64,000 nucleotides of DNA, from NCBI GenBank assembly GCA_022376515.1, contig WTXI01000165.1, positions 18,531 through 82,530 of the forward strand, read 5' to 3'. Below, one piece after another: positions 45,570 through 55,045 of the stretch (the first letter of the stretch is position 1; every line of letters starts with the position of its first letter). The notes below the pieces were generated by a model. It did no database searches and had not been told where the DNA came from. It saw nothing but the letters and a program-made list of their open reading frames with translations. Source of the DNA: Lactifluus volemus (lineage: Eukaryota; Basidiomycota; Agaricomycetes; Russulales; Russulaceae). A program made the position numbers and the translations under genes.

Positions 45570-46053
45570 TGAAGTCCTTTTAAGACTCCGAAGGCTTTAC
45601 AGGGCGTGCGAAGTGAAAATGAGCAAAAACGAGCGGTGGAAAATTAAAACGGGATCACACGAGGATGGGGGAACAAGTGGGCTATCAGATTGTGCCCTTA
45701 CGACTTTGGTAGAAATACTTAGAGCTACTATACATCAAAAAACATGTGCTACTGCTGTTACTACCCCAAAGACGGCCGCTCGATCGGCTCTGAGTGATCA
45801 GTTCATCACCCATCAATGAAACTGAGTCAACTAATATACAAAGAGGGTCTTGATGCGAAAAACGAAGGTGTACCGTGATTAACGGCCGTGGACGATCGCC
45901 CCCAACAGGGAGCGGTCGCTACCCACTTCCGGTGGCCCTCGGGGCGCCGTTGACATCTGGCGTCCCCTCCTCGAGCCCGTGCACGCTCTGCACGTCATCC
46001 TTTTCGCCCTCAGCATCTACCCACCTTTCCCACTCCGCTATAATATTCCAGCA
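45570..46053 (-). repeat. Copia 3' LTR
   Basis: It begins (minus strand) TGCTGGAATATTA and ends GGACTTCA. It encodes the last 44 or so residues of the polyprotein, which stops at 45919. A short purine run (GGGGGAG) immediately precedes it and may be the polypurine tract. Confidence 0.97.
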
Positions 46054-49000
46054 CTCCCCCGCGAGCGCCGTCGGCCCTTGACGAAGTCCGAGACCGCCGA
46101 CGTGCCGCGCGACCTTCCAAGTCGGCAACGCCTTCGTAAGAACGTCGGCTGTCATGTCTTCAGTTGGGCAGTAGGTCAAAGATAACTCCCCCGCAGTGAT
46201 AACTTGACGAATGTAATGATAACGAATATCGATATGCTTCGTCCTAGCTCGATAGTTGTCATCTGTAGCTAGCTTGAGAGCTGCCTGATTGTCACAGTAG
46301 ATCATAGTCGGATTAGCAATAGGAGTGAGCAACTCTCCTTTAAGGCGACGAAGCCATACTGCTTCCTTTGCAGCATGCGTCGCCGCCACATACTCTGCTT
46401 CCGCTGTAGACAGCGTCACTATCTCCTGCTTCCGGGAACGCCAGGAAACCGCTCCTCCATCGATAAGGAACGCATATCCAGAGATAGCGTGGCGGTGCGG
46501 CTGCGAGGCACCGTCCGCGTCCGTGTACCCATACAGGTCATGACGCTCCCCGCCGTAAGTCAGTTCGAAGTGCCTGGTCCCTGACAGGTAGCGCAGGACT
46601 CGCTTTACCGCGTCCCAATGCAGCTCCCCCGGGTTATCGAGGAATTGCGAAAGTGTTGACACAGCAAACGCAATGTCGGGACGAGTAGCAACAGCTGCGT
46701 ACATGAGGCTGCCTATAGCTTCCCTATAAGGCACCTTCCGCATATGGGATGCAGACTCTTCGTCGGCGGGACATTGATCTTTTGAATAAACGATGTGCGG
46801 CACCATGGGTGACTGCTGCGCCTTAGCATCGGCTAGGCCATAGCGTGCGAGAATGGAATCGATGTAGCCAGACTGGGAGAGTGAAATGGTGCGCTCGACG
46901 CGGTCTCGGGTAACTCGGATACCTAGGAGCCAATGTATCGGTCCCAAGTCAGTAAGAGCATACCGCGCGTTCAACTCCGTTTTGTAACGCTGCATAAGCT
47001 CGACTGAGCTGCTGGTGATGACGCAGTCATCTACATGGACTGCAAGGATCAGGACATCGTCCTTCACCTGCACGCGAAAAACTCCCGGGTCAGCCTGTGT
47101 GACGCAAAGCCCAAGATCAGTAAGAGCGCGCGTCAGCGTCTCATACCAGCGGCGGCCAGCCTGCTTCAGTCCGTAAAGGGACTTGCGGAGCCATTTAACA
47201 TAGCCGCTACCATCTTCATAACCAGGAGGCTCTTGCATATAAATTTCCTCCTGCTCTCCCAATTCTCCATTCAGATAGGCACTGTTGAAGTCGAAAGTGT
47301 CCACATCCCAATCATACCGCGCAGCGATCGCGAGAATGATGCGGATGCTAGACAATTTAGCAACGGGTGAAAATGTGTCGAAATAATCTACCCCGTGGAC
47401 CTGCGTGAATCCGCGTGCGACAAGTCGTGCCTTGTACTTGTCTATGCTGCCGTCGGCCTTGCGCTTGAGGCGAAAAACCCATTTGCTGCCGACGACATTC
47501 TTGTTGGCAGGGCGCGGCACCGTCTCCCACGTGCCGGCGTGCTCAAGCGATCTAATTTCGCGATCCATCGCCCGCTGCCACTCGGGCCAGTCGGGGCGAG
47601 ATCGCGCTTCGGAGATCGAACGCGGATCGCCATTCGCGTCGTGAACGGCTGCGACCATGGTGATGTCGATCTCGGAAAAGAATGCCATCTCAGTGCTATC
47701 AGGTGCATCAGGTGCAGTGGCAAACGAATCATCGAGTGATGTGTCCAACTGCAGCTGCTGAATCGGCAACGCTGCGGCTCTTCCTCCTCGTCCCCTCGAG
47801 CTGCCCTTCGAGCTGCCCCTCGAGCTGCTGCCTGTGGTGCCTTCCCCACTGGCAATGCGTCTCGCGTAGCTGGACGGCTTCGGAATACGAGTCGACCGGC
47901 GTGGCGGATCGCCCAGCGGTAGCGGCGGCGGTTTTGGCTTGCGCGGCGCGTTAGGTGGCGGCGGAGGCGGCGGCGTCTGCTCTATCGGCGTCAGCGGTGA
48001 GAGCGGCACGTCGTCATCGCCCTGAGCCTGCCCCTGGTCATCCGCGTCGTCATCCGGCAGATCCGGGATCGCAGCGGCGTCGGGATCGTTGGCGTCGGGC
48101 TGTTGTATCGGCTGCGCCGTCTTCGGACTCGGAGCGGCGGCGGGCTGAATTTGAGGAACTTGAGCTTGAGGTTGCGCTTGTACTTGAGACTGAGAGACTG
48201 GATATGTCGTAGATGGTGTATAGACAATGACTGTGTCTGAGGTGAATCTGACATCTCTTTCAACAGAAAGGGAATGCTTCTCTGGCCAATAGACTCTATG
48301 GGCATGGGTACTCTCTTTGTCAAAACCCACCCAGCGTGCCAAGAGGCCACGCGCGTCAAGTTTGTTGCCCTTGAGGTTCCGGACCCATACCCGCTGGCCC
48401 CACTCGGGAACGCCGGCCATATTCGGCTTGTGCCCGTTGAGGCGTTCGTAGGGCGTGATAATGCCCAGAATGCGGGTAGATGACCTATTCTTCAGCCAGG
48501 TAGCATGGTGAAGTGCCTCGCCCCACAAAGTCTTGGGGAGGCCGGAGTGGTGAAGGAGAGCGCGGACCCGCTCCATTAGGCGCCGGTTCAACGACTCGGC
48601 GATACCGTTGTGTTGAGGCGTGTCGTGGGTCGTCAATCGCTGTTCTGTGCCTTGCTCTCGAAGAAAACCCATGAGATCCTTACTCATGTACTCGCCCCCC
48701 CGGTCAGAGCGAAAACGGCGGATAACGGCGCCGTGCTGCGTGCGCGCCCAAGCGACAAAGTCCTTGTAGGCAGCTGAGGCTTCTGACTTGGCTTTGAGGG
48801 TCTTAATCCAGGTGTATCGAGTGTAGTCGTCAGTGAATGTGATGTAATAGCGCCTCCCACCAATACTATTGAGAGGGGATGGCCCCCACACATCAGAGTG
48901 TATCTCTTCTCCAAAGGCTGTGGACTGTGGGGCTTCTCTGACTGGCCTGATCACCTTCCTGGTCGTCTTAGCGTAATCACAAGAAACACATGTGAATGAT

Positions 49001-50448
49001 GATCCATCATCAATGAGATCGATGCCCTCGATGGAGCCATGTCGAATGAGCGAGCGGACAGTGTCGACGCTGACGTGTCCAAGGCGACGATGCAGCGCCG
49101 ATAGTGTGACTCTTTCGAGCGTGACTGCGGCTGAAGCTGTCACACTGTGGTCGACTTTGTAGAGTCCACTCGAGTTGGCGCGAATCGTCCCGAGCGTCTT
49201 GCCTCGTGGGTTTTTGATGATGCAGGAATTCTTCTCAAAGGTGACTGAACTTCCAGCTCTTGTAATGCGAGAGATTGATACTATTGTCATGGCCATATCA
49301 GGAGCATGCAAGGCCTCTCTCAAAATAATGGGGGTGAATGACTTCCCATGTGGGACCTCTATCCTGAGGTCCCCAATGCCAACTGCATAGAACACCCGCT
49401 TATCGGCAGCAATAATAGCGCGCGGCGGGATTTGACGGTAAGTGGTGAATTTTTCACGGAAGGGGGACATGTGATTCGATGCCCCGGAATCGAATAGCTC
49501 GGCATCGTATGGCACGTCGCGTGGCGAGCTCGCTGCGACCGCTGACTGGTCTGGCAACTCTTCTATAACTGCCCAGGCCTCGATATCGCCTTCTGCGGCC
49601 GCGGTCGTCGCACCGCTCGCGTTCGCGTTGCTCGTGCCGCCTGCGCTCGAGCTGTTCCCGGCCTTCTTCTTCGGCCCCCCACCTTCCTGGCCTCCGCCCT
49701 TCGACCAACACTCCGCCTTGACGTGCCCACGCTTCTTGCAATTGTGGCACTCGATGTCGCGCTTTTTCTTCTTTTCTTTGCCCTTTTGCTTTTGCTGCGA
49801 CGTGGCGAACGCTTCGTCCGCGTCCTGCTTGGGCTTGTCTTCGTTTCGCGAATCGTATTCGTCTAAGGCGAGTCGGATAACATTTGAAGGCATAATGAGG
49901 GACTTGGTGAGGTCTGCTGAGGCATTCAAGGCCTGCATGGTGCTTTTGTAGGAAGGGGGAAGTGAACGGAACAAGGTGTAAGCATATTCCAGATCTGAGA
50001 GTGGACTTCCCAATGATTCCAAATTTTCTCTCATTTCCGATAGCTTCTCGAAGTGTGCGCGAAGATCATCGTCCTCCCCGCACCTCGTATTGCCGATGCG
50101 CCATCGCAACTCGACGGTGATCAGCGGCGATCGAGTTTCGTATACGTCCTTCAACGCTTCCCACACTTCCTGCGCGTTTCCTTTGCTCTTGATGCGATTA
50201 AATGCCGAATCGGGGATCGACGACGCGATCAGATTAATGAGCGCGGCTTCATCGTCATCCCAGCGTTCTTGAGGCGATGCACCGTTTATGGTGCCGCCGT
50301 CGATGTAACGCTTCGTCGGCTTGACTTCGGTAAGGTGATCTCTCCACTTGTGCGACTTGATAACGAGTAGCATGCGGTCTCGGTAATTGACCCAATTTGA
50401 TCCGTCCGCAGCTAGCTGAACTATTTTGACCCCTTTCTCCTCGTTCAT
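45919..50448 (-). CDS. Copia Gag-Pol polyprotein
   Basis: 1509 residues in one frame from ATG 50446-50448. Order with rough positions: Gag with zinc knuckle CHNCKKRGHVKAEC (~235), aspartic protease DSGASNHM (~318), integrase with HRRLGH...C..C zinc motif (~450) and catalytic D (HSDVWGP ~519), D (RSDRGGEY ~581) and E (NGIAESLNRR ~616, 35 residues after the second D), reverse transcriptase with SLYGLKQAGRRWYE and the HVDD active site (~1137), and RNase H with GYTDADGA, STAEAEYVA (~1347) and TKHIDIRYHYIR. The protease-integrase-RT-RNase H order defines Copia. A long Pro/Gln-rich linker separates integrase and RT. The frame runs about 135 nt into the 3' LTR. No break was seen; all catalytic residues are present. 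Confidence 0.97.
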   Translation of the reverse strand: MNEEKGVKIVQLAADGSNWVNYRDRMLLVIKSHKWRDHLTEVKPTKRYIDGGTINGASPQERWDDDEAALINLIASSIPDSAFNRIKSKGNAQEVWEALKDVYETRSPLITVELRWRIGNTRCGEDDDLRAHFEKLSEMRENLESLGSPLSDLEYAYTLFRSLPPSYKSTMQALNASADLTKSLIMPSNVIRLALDEYDSRNEDKPKQDADEAFATSQQKQKGKEKKKKRDIECHNCKKRGHVKAECWSKGGGQEGGGPKKKAGNSSSAGGTSNANASGATTAAAEGDIEAWAVIEELPDQSAVAASSPRDVPYDAELFDSGASNHMSPFREKFTTYRQIPPRAIIAADKRVFYAVGIGDLRIEVPHGKSFTPIILREALHAPDMAMTIVSISRITRAGSSVTFEKNSCIIKNPRGKTLGTIRANSSGLYKVDHSVTASAAVTLERVTLSALHRRLGHVSVDTVRSLIRHGSIEGIDLIDDGSSFTCVSCDYAKTTRKVIRPVREAPQSTAFGEEIHSDVWGPSPLNSIGGRRYYITFTDDYTRYTWIKTLKAKSEASAAYKDFVAWARTQHGAVIRRFRSDRGGEYMSKDLMGFLREQGTEQRLTTHDTPQHNGIAESLNRRLMERVRALLHHSGLPKTLWGEALHHATWLKNRSSTRILGIITPYERLNGHKPNMAGVPEWGQRVWVRNLKGNKLDARGLLARWVGFDKESTHAHRVYWPEKHSLSVERDVRFTSDTVIVYTPSTTYPVSQSQVQAQPQAQVPQIQPAAAPSPKTAQPIQQPDANDPDAAAIPDLPDDDADDQGQAQGDDDVPLSPLTPIEQTPPPPPPPNAPRKPKPPPLPLGDPPRRSTRIPKPSSYARRIASGEGTTGSSSRGSSKGSSRGRGGRAAALPIQQLQLDTSLDDSFATAPDAPDSTEMAFFSEIDITMVAAVHDANGDPRSISEARSRPDWPEWQRAMDREIRSLEHAGTWETVPRPANKNVVGSKWVFRLKRKADGSIDKYKARLVARGFTQVHGVDYFDTFSPVAKLSSIRIILAIAARYDWDVDTFDFNSAYLNGELGEQEEIYMQEPPGYEDGSGYVKWLRKSLYGLKQAGRRWYETLTRALTDLGLCVTQADPGVFRVQVKDDVLILAVHVDDCVITSSSVELMQRYKTELNARYALTDLGPIHWLLGIRVTRDRVERTISLSQSGYIDSILARYGLADAKAQQSPMVPHIVYSKDQCPADEESASHMRKVPYREAIGSLMYAAVATRPDIAFAVSTLSQFLDNPGELHWDAVKRVLRYLSGTRHFELTYGGERHDLYGYTDADGASQPHRHAISGYAFLIDGGAVSWRSRKQEIVTLSTAEAEYVAATHAAKEAVWLRRLKGELLTPIANPTMIYCDNQAALKLATDDNYRARTKHIDIRYHYIRQVITAGELSLTYCPTEDMTADVLTKALPTWKVARHVGGLGLRQGPTALAGECWNIIAEWERWVDAEGEKDDVQSVHGLEEGTPDVNGAPRATGSG

Positions 50449-50526
50449 GTTGTTGATTTTGGTGAAATGAAAAGGTAAGTTATTCTTTTAAAGCTTTGTG
50501 ATCTCGTACTGATTTAATGGGCAACT

Positions 50527-50541
50527 GCAGGGCCCATAACC
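50527..50541 (-). promoter_or_regulatory. Primer-binding site (initiator tRNA-Met, anticodon arm)
   Basis: Directly after the 5' LTR the minus strand reads GGTTATGGGCCCTGC. The plus strand GCAGGGCCCATAACC equals the anticodon stem-loop of eukaryotic initiator tRNA-Met (CAT anticodon). Drosophila copia is known to prime from such an internal half-tRNA rather than the tRNA 3' end; this element appears to do the same. Confidence 0.8.
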
Positions 50542-51025
50542 TGAAGTCCTTTTAAGACTCCGAAGGCTTTACAGGGCGTGCGAAGTGAAAACGAGCAAAA
50601 ACGAGCGGTGGAAAATTAAAACGGGATCACACGAGGATGGGGGAACAAGTGGGCTATCAGATTGTGCCCTTACGACTTTGGTAGAAATACTTAGAGCTAC
50701 TATACATCAAAAAACATGTGCTACTGCTGTTACTACCCCAAAGACGGCCGCTCGATCGGCTCTGAGTGATCAGTTCATCACCCATCAATGAAACTGAGTC
50801 AACTAATATACAAAGAGGGTCTTGATGCGAAAAACGAAGGTGTACCGTGATTAACGGCCGTGGACGATCGCCCCCAACAGGGAGCGGTCGCTACCCACTT
50901 CCGGTGGCCCTCGGGGCGCCGTTGACATCTGGCGTCCCCTCCTCGAGCCCGTGCACGCTCTGCACGTCATCCTTTTCGCCCTCAGCATCTACCCACCTTT
51001 CCCACTCCGCTATAATATTCCAGCA
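50542..51025 (-). repeat. Copia 5' LTR
   Basis: Identical to 45570-46053 except one base noticed near the inner end (AAAACGAGC here, AAAATGAGC in the 3' LTR). Confidence 0.97.
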
Positions 51026-51030
51026 TGTGA
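51026..51030. repeat. Target site duplication of Copia, right copy
   Basis: TGTGA, matching 45565-45569. Confidence 0.95.
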
Positions 51031-53380
51031 TCATCCATATAGAGGGTGCGTACGGACAACGCATTACAGAACGCATGTTCAATACCATTCTCCGGCCTCG
51101 AGGTGATGAGGATACGGAAATTGGATGGCAACTCGAATAGGTGTTGAGCTAAAAATTTGTGCAACCCGTCTTGACCGATCGCATCACCACTCTCATCCAA
51201 CGCATCGACTACGATAAGAATTGGGTCGCTAAGTTGAAGGTTCTTGACTGGTTCGAGGAGAATGGATTCGAAGAGTGTGCGATAATGTCGAGTACTACGA
51301 AGAGACGGATCATTCTTCAGTACCCTCCCGAGCGCTAATTTGAACGGAGGATAGCGATCGGAGAGATCCCGAGCGAGTGTCGTGAACATCTGGTAAGCTT
51401 CATCTTTGGATCCCTCTTTCCGCAAAAACGCGAAGTAAGTGCAGAGGCACTTATTCTGGAATAGACGTGCGACCTCATGTGCGATTGAGGACTTTCCCGT
51501 GCCTGCTTGGCCGAGGAGGACGAGCCCACGTTGAGATTCAGGACTCTCGACCCACTTGATGATATGATCCAAAAAGTCTTCGCGTGTGCCCGGAAGACAT
51601 CGCTTCCTATCGCCAAATCGCCAGCCTCCTTTGTAAGGTAATTCTCTGATGCTTGCCTGCAATTCTTTGTGCCCCTCGTCAGGAAGACTATCCGACAATC
51701 GTATTACCATTAGGACTACGCACCAGCTTCTAGTACAGCAATCCCAGTGACGACAGCAGTACTCGCGAGGAAATTATCTCGCAGCCGAGAGAGGCTTGTG
51801 CGGTACTGATCGATTTTCGCATCAACCTGGCGGACAACATTCTTCAAAGTCCGCTTTCCTAAATCAAATCTTCATTATGATGAATGACCACAGAGGCCAA
51901 GACGACGTACCGACTTGCACATCCTCCGCATACGATATGATAAATTTGGCACATTCCGAGACACACTCCAGCATCTCATCCAGGATCTTTGGTTGCGTAG
52001 ACTCCGGGTCCATGTTCCTCAAAATGTCCGCCTTCTTTGCGAAGTCAAACGCATCCAGGATTGCCTGGAGTAGTGTTCTGACGTTGTCGTCACGCTTCAA
52101 CTGGAGTAGCAAAGTCTGACGGGAGGTGAAAAAAAGATTGAACTATCCATATCCTCCGACAGAGCACGGAGACGAACCTCAGGAATCTTTGAGAGCAATT
52201 TCCATGCTAACTTTGCATGGGGGAACAACTGAATAGCAGAAGTTAATTTAGCACGGGATACGCAAAACCCATCATAATGTTAGTCGTACTTCAGCAATTG
52301 GGTCGACATTGTCCATCACTTGCTTGATAACAGAAAGGGCCGACTTCCATGCCTTCATGGTGTCCATGGCTTCTATGGCTTCCTCAGCGCGACCAAGAGT
52401 ACGTGACATCTCCGTCTGGCCGTCTGGTACTGGTCCCATAGGAGCATTGTCCTCGGTAGGAAGGTCACCAGGACGTGCACCACCTCCTTCAGGACCAGGA
52501 TTGTCCAGTGCTGCCGTTGTAGGACTTGGGCTAGTTGCTGCCTCAGTTAGAGAATTCGTGGACACGGTGATAGTCAAGAGGAGTGTGGCCGGCTCTCTTC
52601 GGTGTCTACCTGTCCATCATCGCTGTTGAAAACAACTTCGAGTTCTACAGGTAGGATGCTCAGCAAGCGCATGGATAAGAATTCGAAGGAATAGACGAAC
52701 CGCCTCGGGCTTCACAGGTGATCTCCTCCCTTCCGATAAGGATGTCTGTCCGCATGGCCCTCTTCGCATAAAGAGATATTGTAATATTGGAGAGGGGTTG
52801 TAAAGCACTGCAGGACAGTCAGTTGGACCTGGGTATAAAATTCCGACAGCTCTCACAATGAATCAACTTTTTCGTTCCATTCCACGTACTGCGTAACGCT
52901 CTGCCTCGATCGCGTCTGCCATGTATTCTTCCCGTTGGTCACCGTAACATAAAACTGTCTCTCTTTACCCGGGAGGACTTTAAGACGAGGAAGATTATGC
53001 GCCCTTAGGACTGGCATGAGGGAGAGATTTAGTAGTGATCAGAGTAGAATTACTAAGATACGTACCAGTGACCTCGAGCTGGAGTGTGCCCTGCATTCCA
53101 CTGGTCTGATCGTCGATCGCGCTAATCAAAGTTAATCATTTGAGTAAATACTAGTATGAAAAATGAAGATGAAGTGAATGATGTACCCGACTCCGGACTT
53201 TGGAGGATCTGGGCTATAGTAATGGCTAACGTTAACGGGGGCATCGGAATTGGGTGTGAAAGGCGTTGACATACGAATTCGGTTGTGGAAGAGCCATCGC
53301 AGACTGAAGTGAGAAGTTGAGACAAGCACTGGCGCCCACCGCGGCATGTCCAGGCTGTTGCGACTAGGAGGGCGCTTCAT

Positions 53381-55045
53381 CGTTGGGAACAAACAACAAA
53401 CAACAGTTTATGTTGACATGTTGCGCGAGTAGGCCAGTTCGCTGGAGTTATGCCAGTGCATATTCTTACTCCCGCACGCTGGCATACATCACTGGCAAGG
53501 GCCAGCATTTGGCTGCAGACCCGGGGATCCGGGGGATCGTTGCGAGGTCGAAGCCAAATCTACTAGTGAACGAATTGCCTTATTAACCTTCGTAAACAAG
53601 CGAGGTATGATACACAAGCACGGAAAAAAAGAAACTATGACAGCTAATTACATACTCCCGTATACGATGAAGTTGCCCTCCACTGAAAGGCTGCCTATGG
53701 TCCAGAATAAGACGAATCCTCGTACATACAGTTCACTTTATCCTTTAAAATAGAGAATGGGATGCAAGGGGGTCATGCTGTTCATGTGAAAAGTGCTGTA
53801 CGGCCCCTTCAAGAGGATGCCTTGACGAGGGGCGTGGCTACGGCACCAGTGGGGAATTTGACTTGGTCACTTGTCGAGTCCGTGCCCCTGGTGAAGGAAG
53901 TTGCATGTCTCGTGCTTGGCAGTGGTGAAGGTACAGTATTTCGTCAGTGATCGTCTGCAGTTGCTACATTCTGGGCGGTACCAGAGTGTCTTCTGCACTT
54001 CCAGGGCTCGACGCATCAGAGCCCACAGACTGCAGAGAGGAAGAATCTTCGCGCAGACATCGTGGCCGTGCATGTTGACCCCTTATAAGTAGCCTCTGTG
54101 CTCCCTCCCATTCTTTTCGGATTCCTCTTTCTTTTGCTCAGAGTTATGTCAGCAGGAAGGTGGATATCTAGAATTTGGGGTCATGACTCACGACGGCGAC
54201 GGAGATAATTTTATAAGAAGCGAGGATGGTTGGGGAGAGGGCGAGTCAAAGACTAACAAAATGAAAATCAGGCAACCGGTGAGTGAGACTAGGAAGATAG
54301 CATTGGACGCAGGCCTCGTTGAGAGGACCAGCGATGAGGACGTTGGAGTTTGGGCGCAAATTGAAGCAACTTGCCACCGCCGGCCCGGGTGACGACACCA
54401 CATCCGAGTCGCGACAGGATGGTGTTAGAAGGGGCGATGGAATGCCCCGTTGACGTTTTTTGAAACATTCAATGTAGATTGCTATGTGATAGATAAAGAG
54501 GGCATTCACTCCTGAAATGACACCCGTTTTTCTGGCCTCAGGTCATCTCCCCGGGCCCCATCACGGTTCACATTCAAGTCACCACATTCTCTGGACTGTC
54601 CTTGTGCTTTCAGTTCTTGCTGTTTACCACCGCTCTGAACGCCACCTGTATGTACTTTTATCTCTGATTGAACAAGCAATATTCCTAAACAATGTCAGCC
54701 TTTCTCGTTTGGCATGCAATGCTTGCGCCCAATGCCAGTGGCGCGCCTCGTTGAAGCTTACTAATCTTTGATTACTGATTTTGGTCAGCTCGTAAAAGTC
54801 ACATGATCGGCTCTGCAAAACGGATTGACATCTCGTCCTGATTTTAGCCCAATTGAGATAACTGGCTCGGCCATACAAGGATACGGGAAGAGATGGAATG
54901 TCGTGGATTTTCTCATGGACCCCTGACCTGACAACTGATTGGACCTGAAAGTTTGGAAGTGCGACCACTAGTACTGTACTGTACAGCAATAAGTCATCTT
55001 GGGACTTTGCGACTATCACGAGCTTGCTTTTTCACTTCACTCCCC
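53381..55045. other. 5' flank of NLR copy C and intergenic region
   Basis: 53381-54370 is the inverted counterpart of the conserved 5' flank in units A and B. About 54370-55045 is unique, with no supported gene, and should contain the promoter of the large gene that begins at 55046, divergent from copy C. Confidence 0.5.
54209..54215 (-). promoter_or_regulatory. TATA box, NLR copy C
   Basis: TATAAAA on the minus strand in the same conserved block as 948-954. It lies about 830 bp upstream of the proposed ATG at 53380. Confidence 0.45.

Larger units (their letters stand above)
45570..51025 (-). mobile_element. Intact Ty1/Copia LTR retrotransposon
   Basis: 5456 bp, LTRs 45570-46053 and 50542-51025 (484 bp each, TG...CA, one difference seen by eye), perfect TGTGA target duplication, primer-binding site adjoining the 5' LTR and a single open gag-pol frame of 1509 codons. 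It is inserted in exon 9 of NLR copy C. Near-identical LTRs and the open frame indicate a very recent, probably still active element. Older relatives lie at 1-263 and 7481-10240. Confidence 0.97.
42219..53380 (-). pseudogene. C2-NACHT-WD40 (NLR-like) gene, copy C, split by Copia element
   Basis: Inverted relative to A and B. Exons: 53380-53187, 53121-53066, 53010-52857, 52807-52701, 52644-52290, 52228-52178, 52115-51911, 51858-51724, 51664-44654 (containing the Copia insertion 45570-51025) and 44597-42219. Removing the 5456 bp element and one 5 bp target copy leaves exon 9 at exactly 1550 nt, as in copy B. The insertion falls in the NACHT domain after the DDH motif that follows the SVRTLYM segment. 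A second lesion is a single-base deletion near 52611 in exon 5 (GGACAGGTAG against GGACATGGTAG), which shifts frame into an early stop. The rest, including the P-loop GQAGTGKSS near 51505 and all fourteen WD40 repeats, is open. The WD40 exon alone has a 782-codon open frame. Confidence 0.88.
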
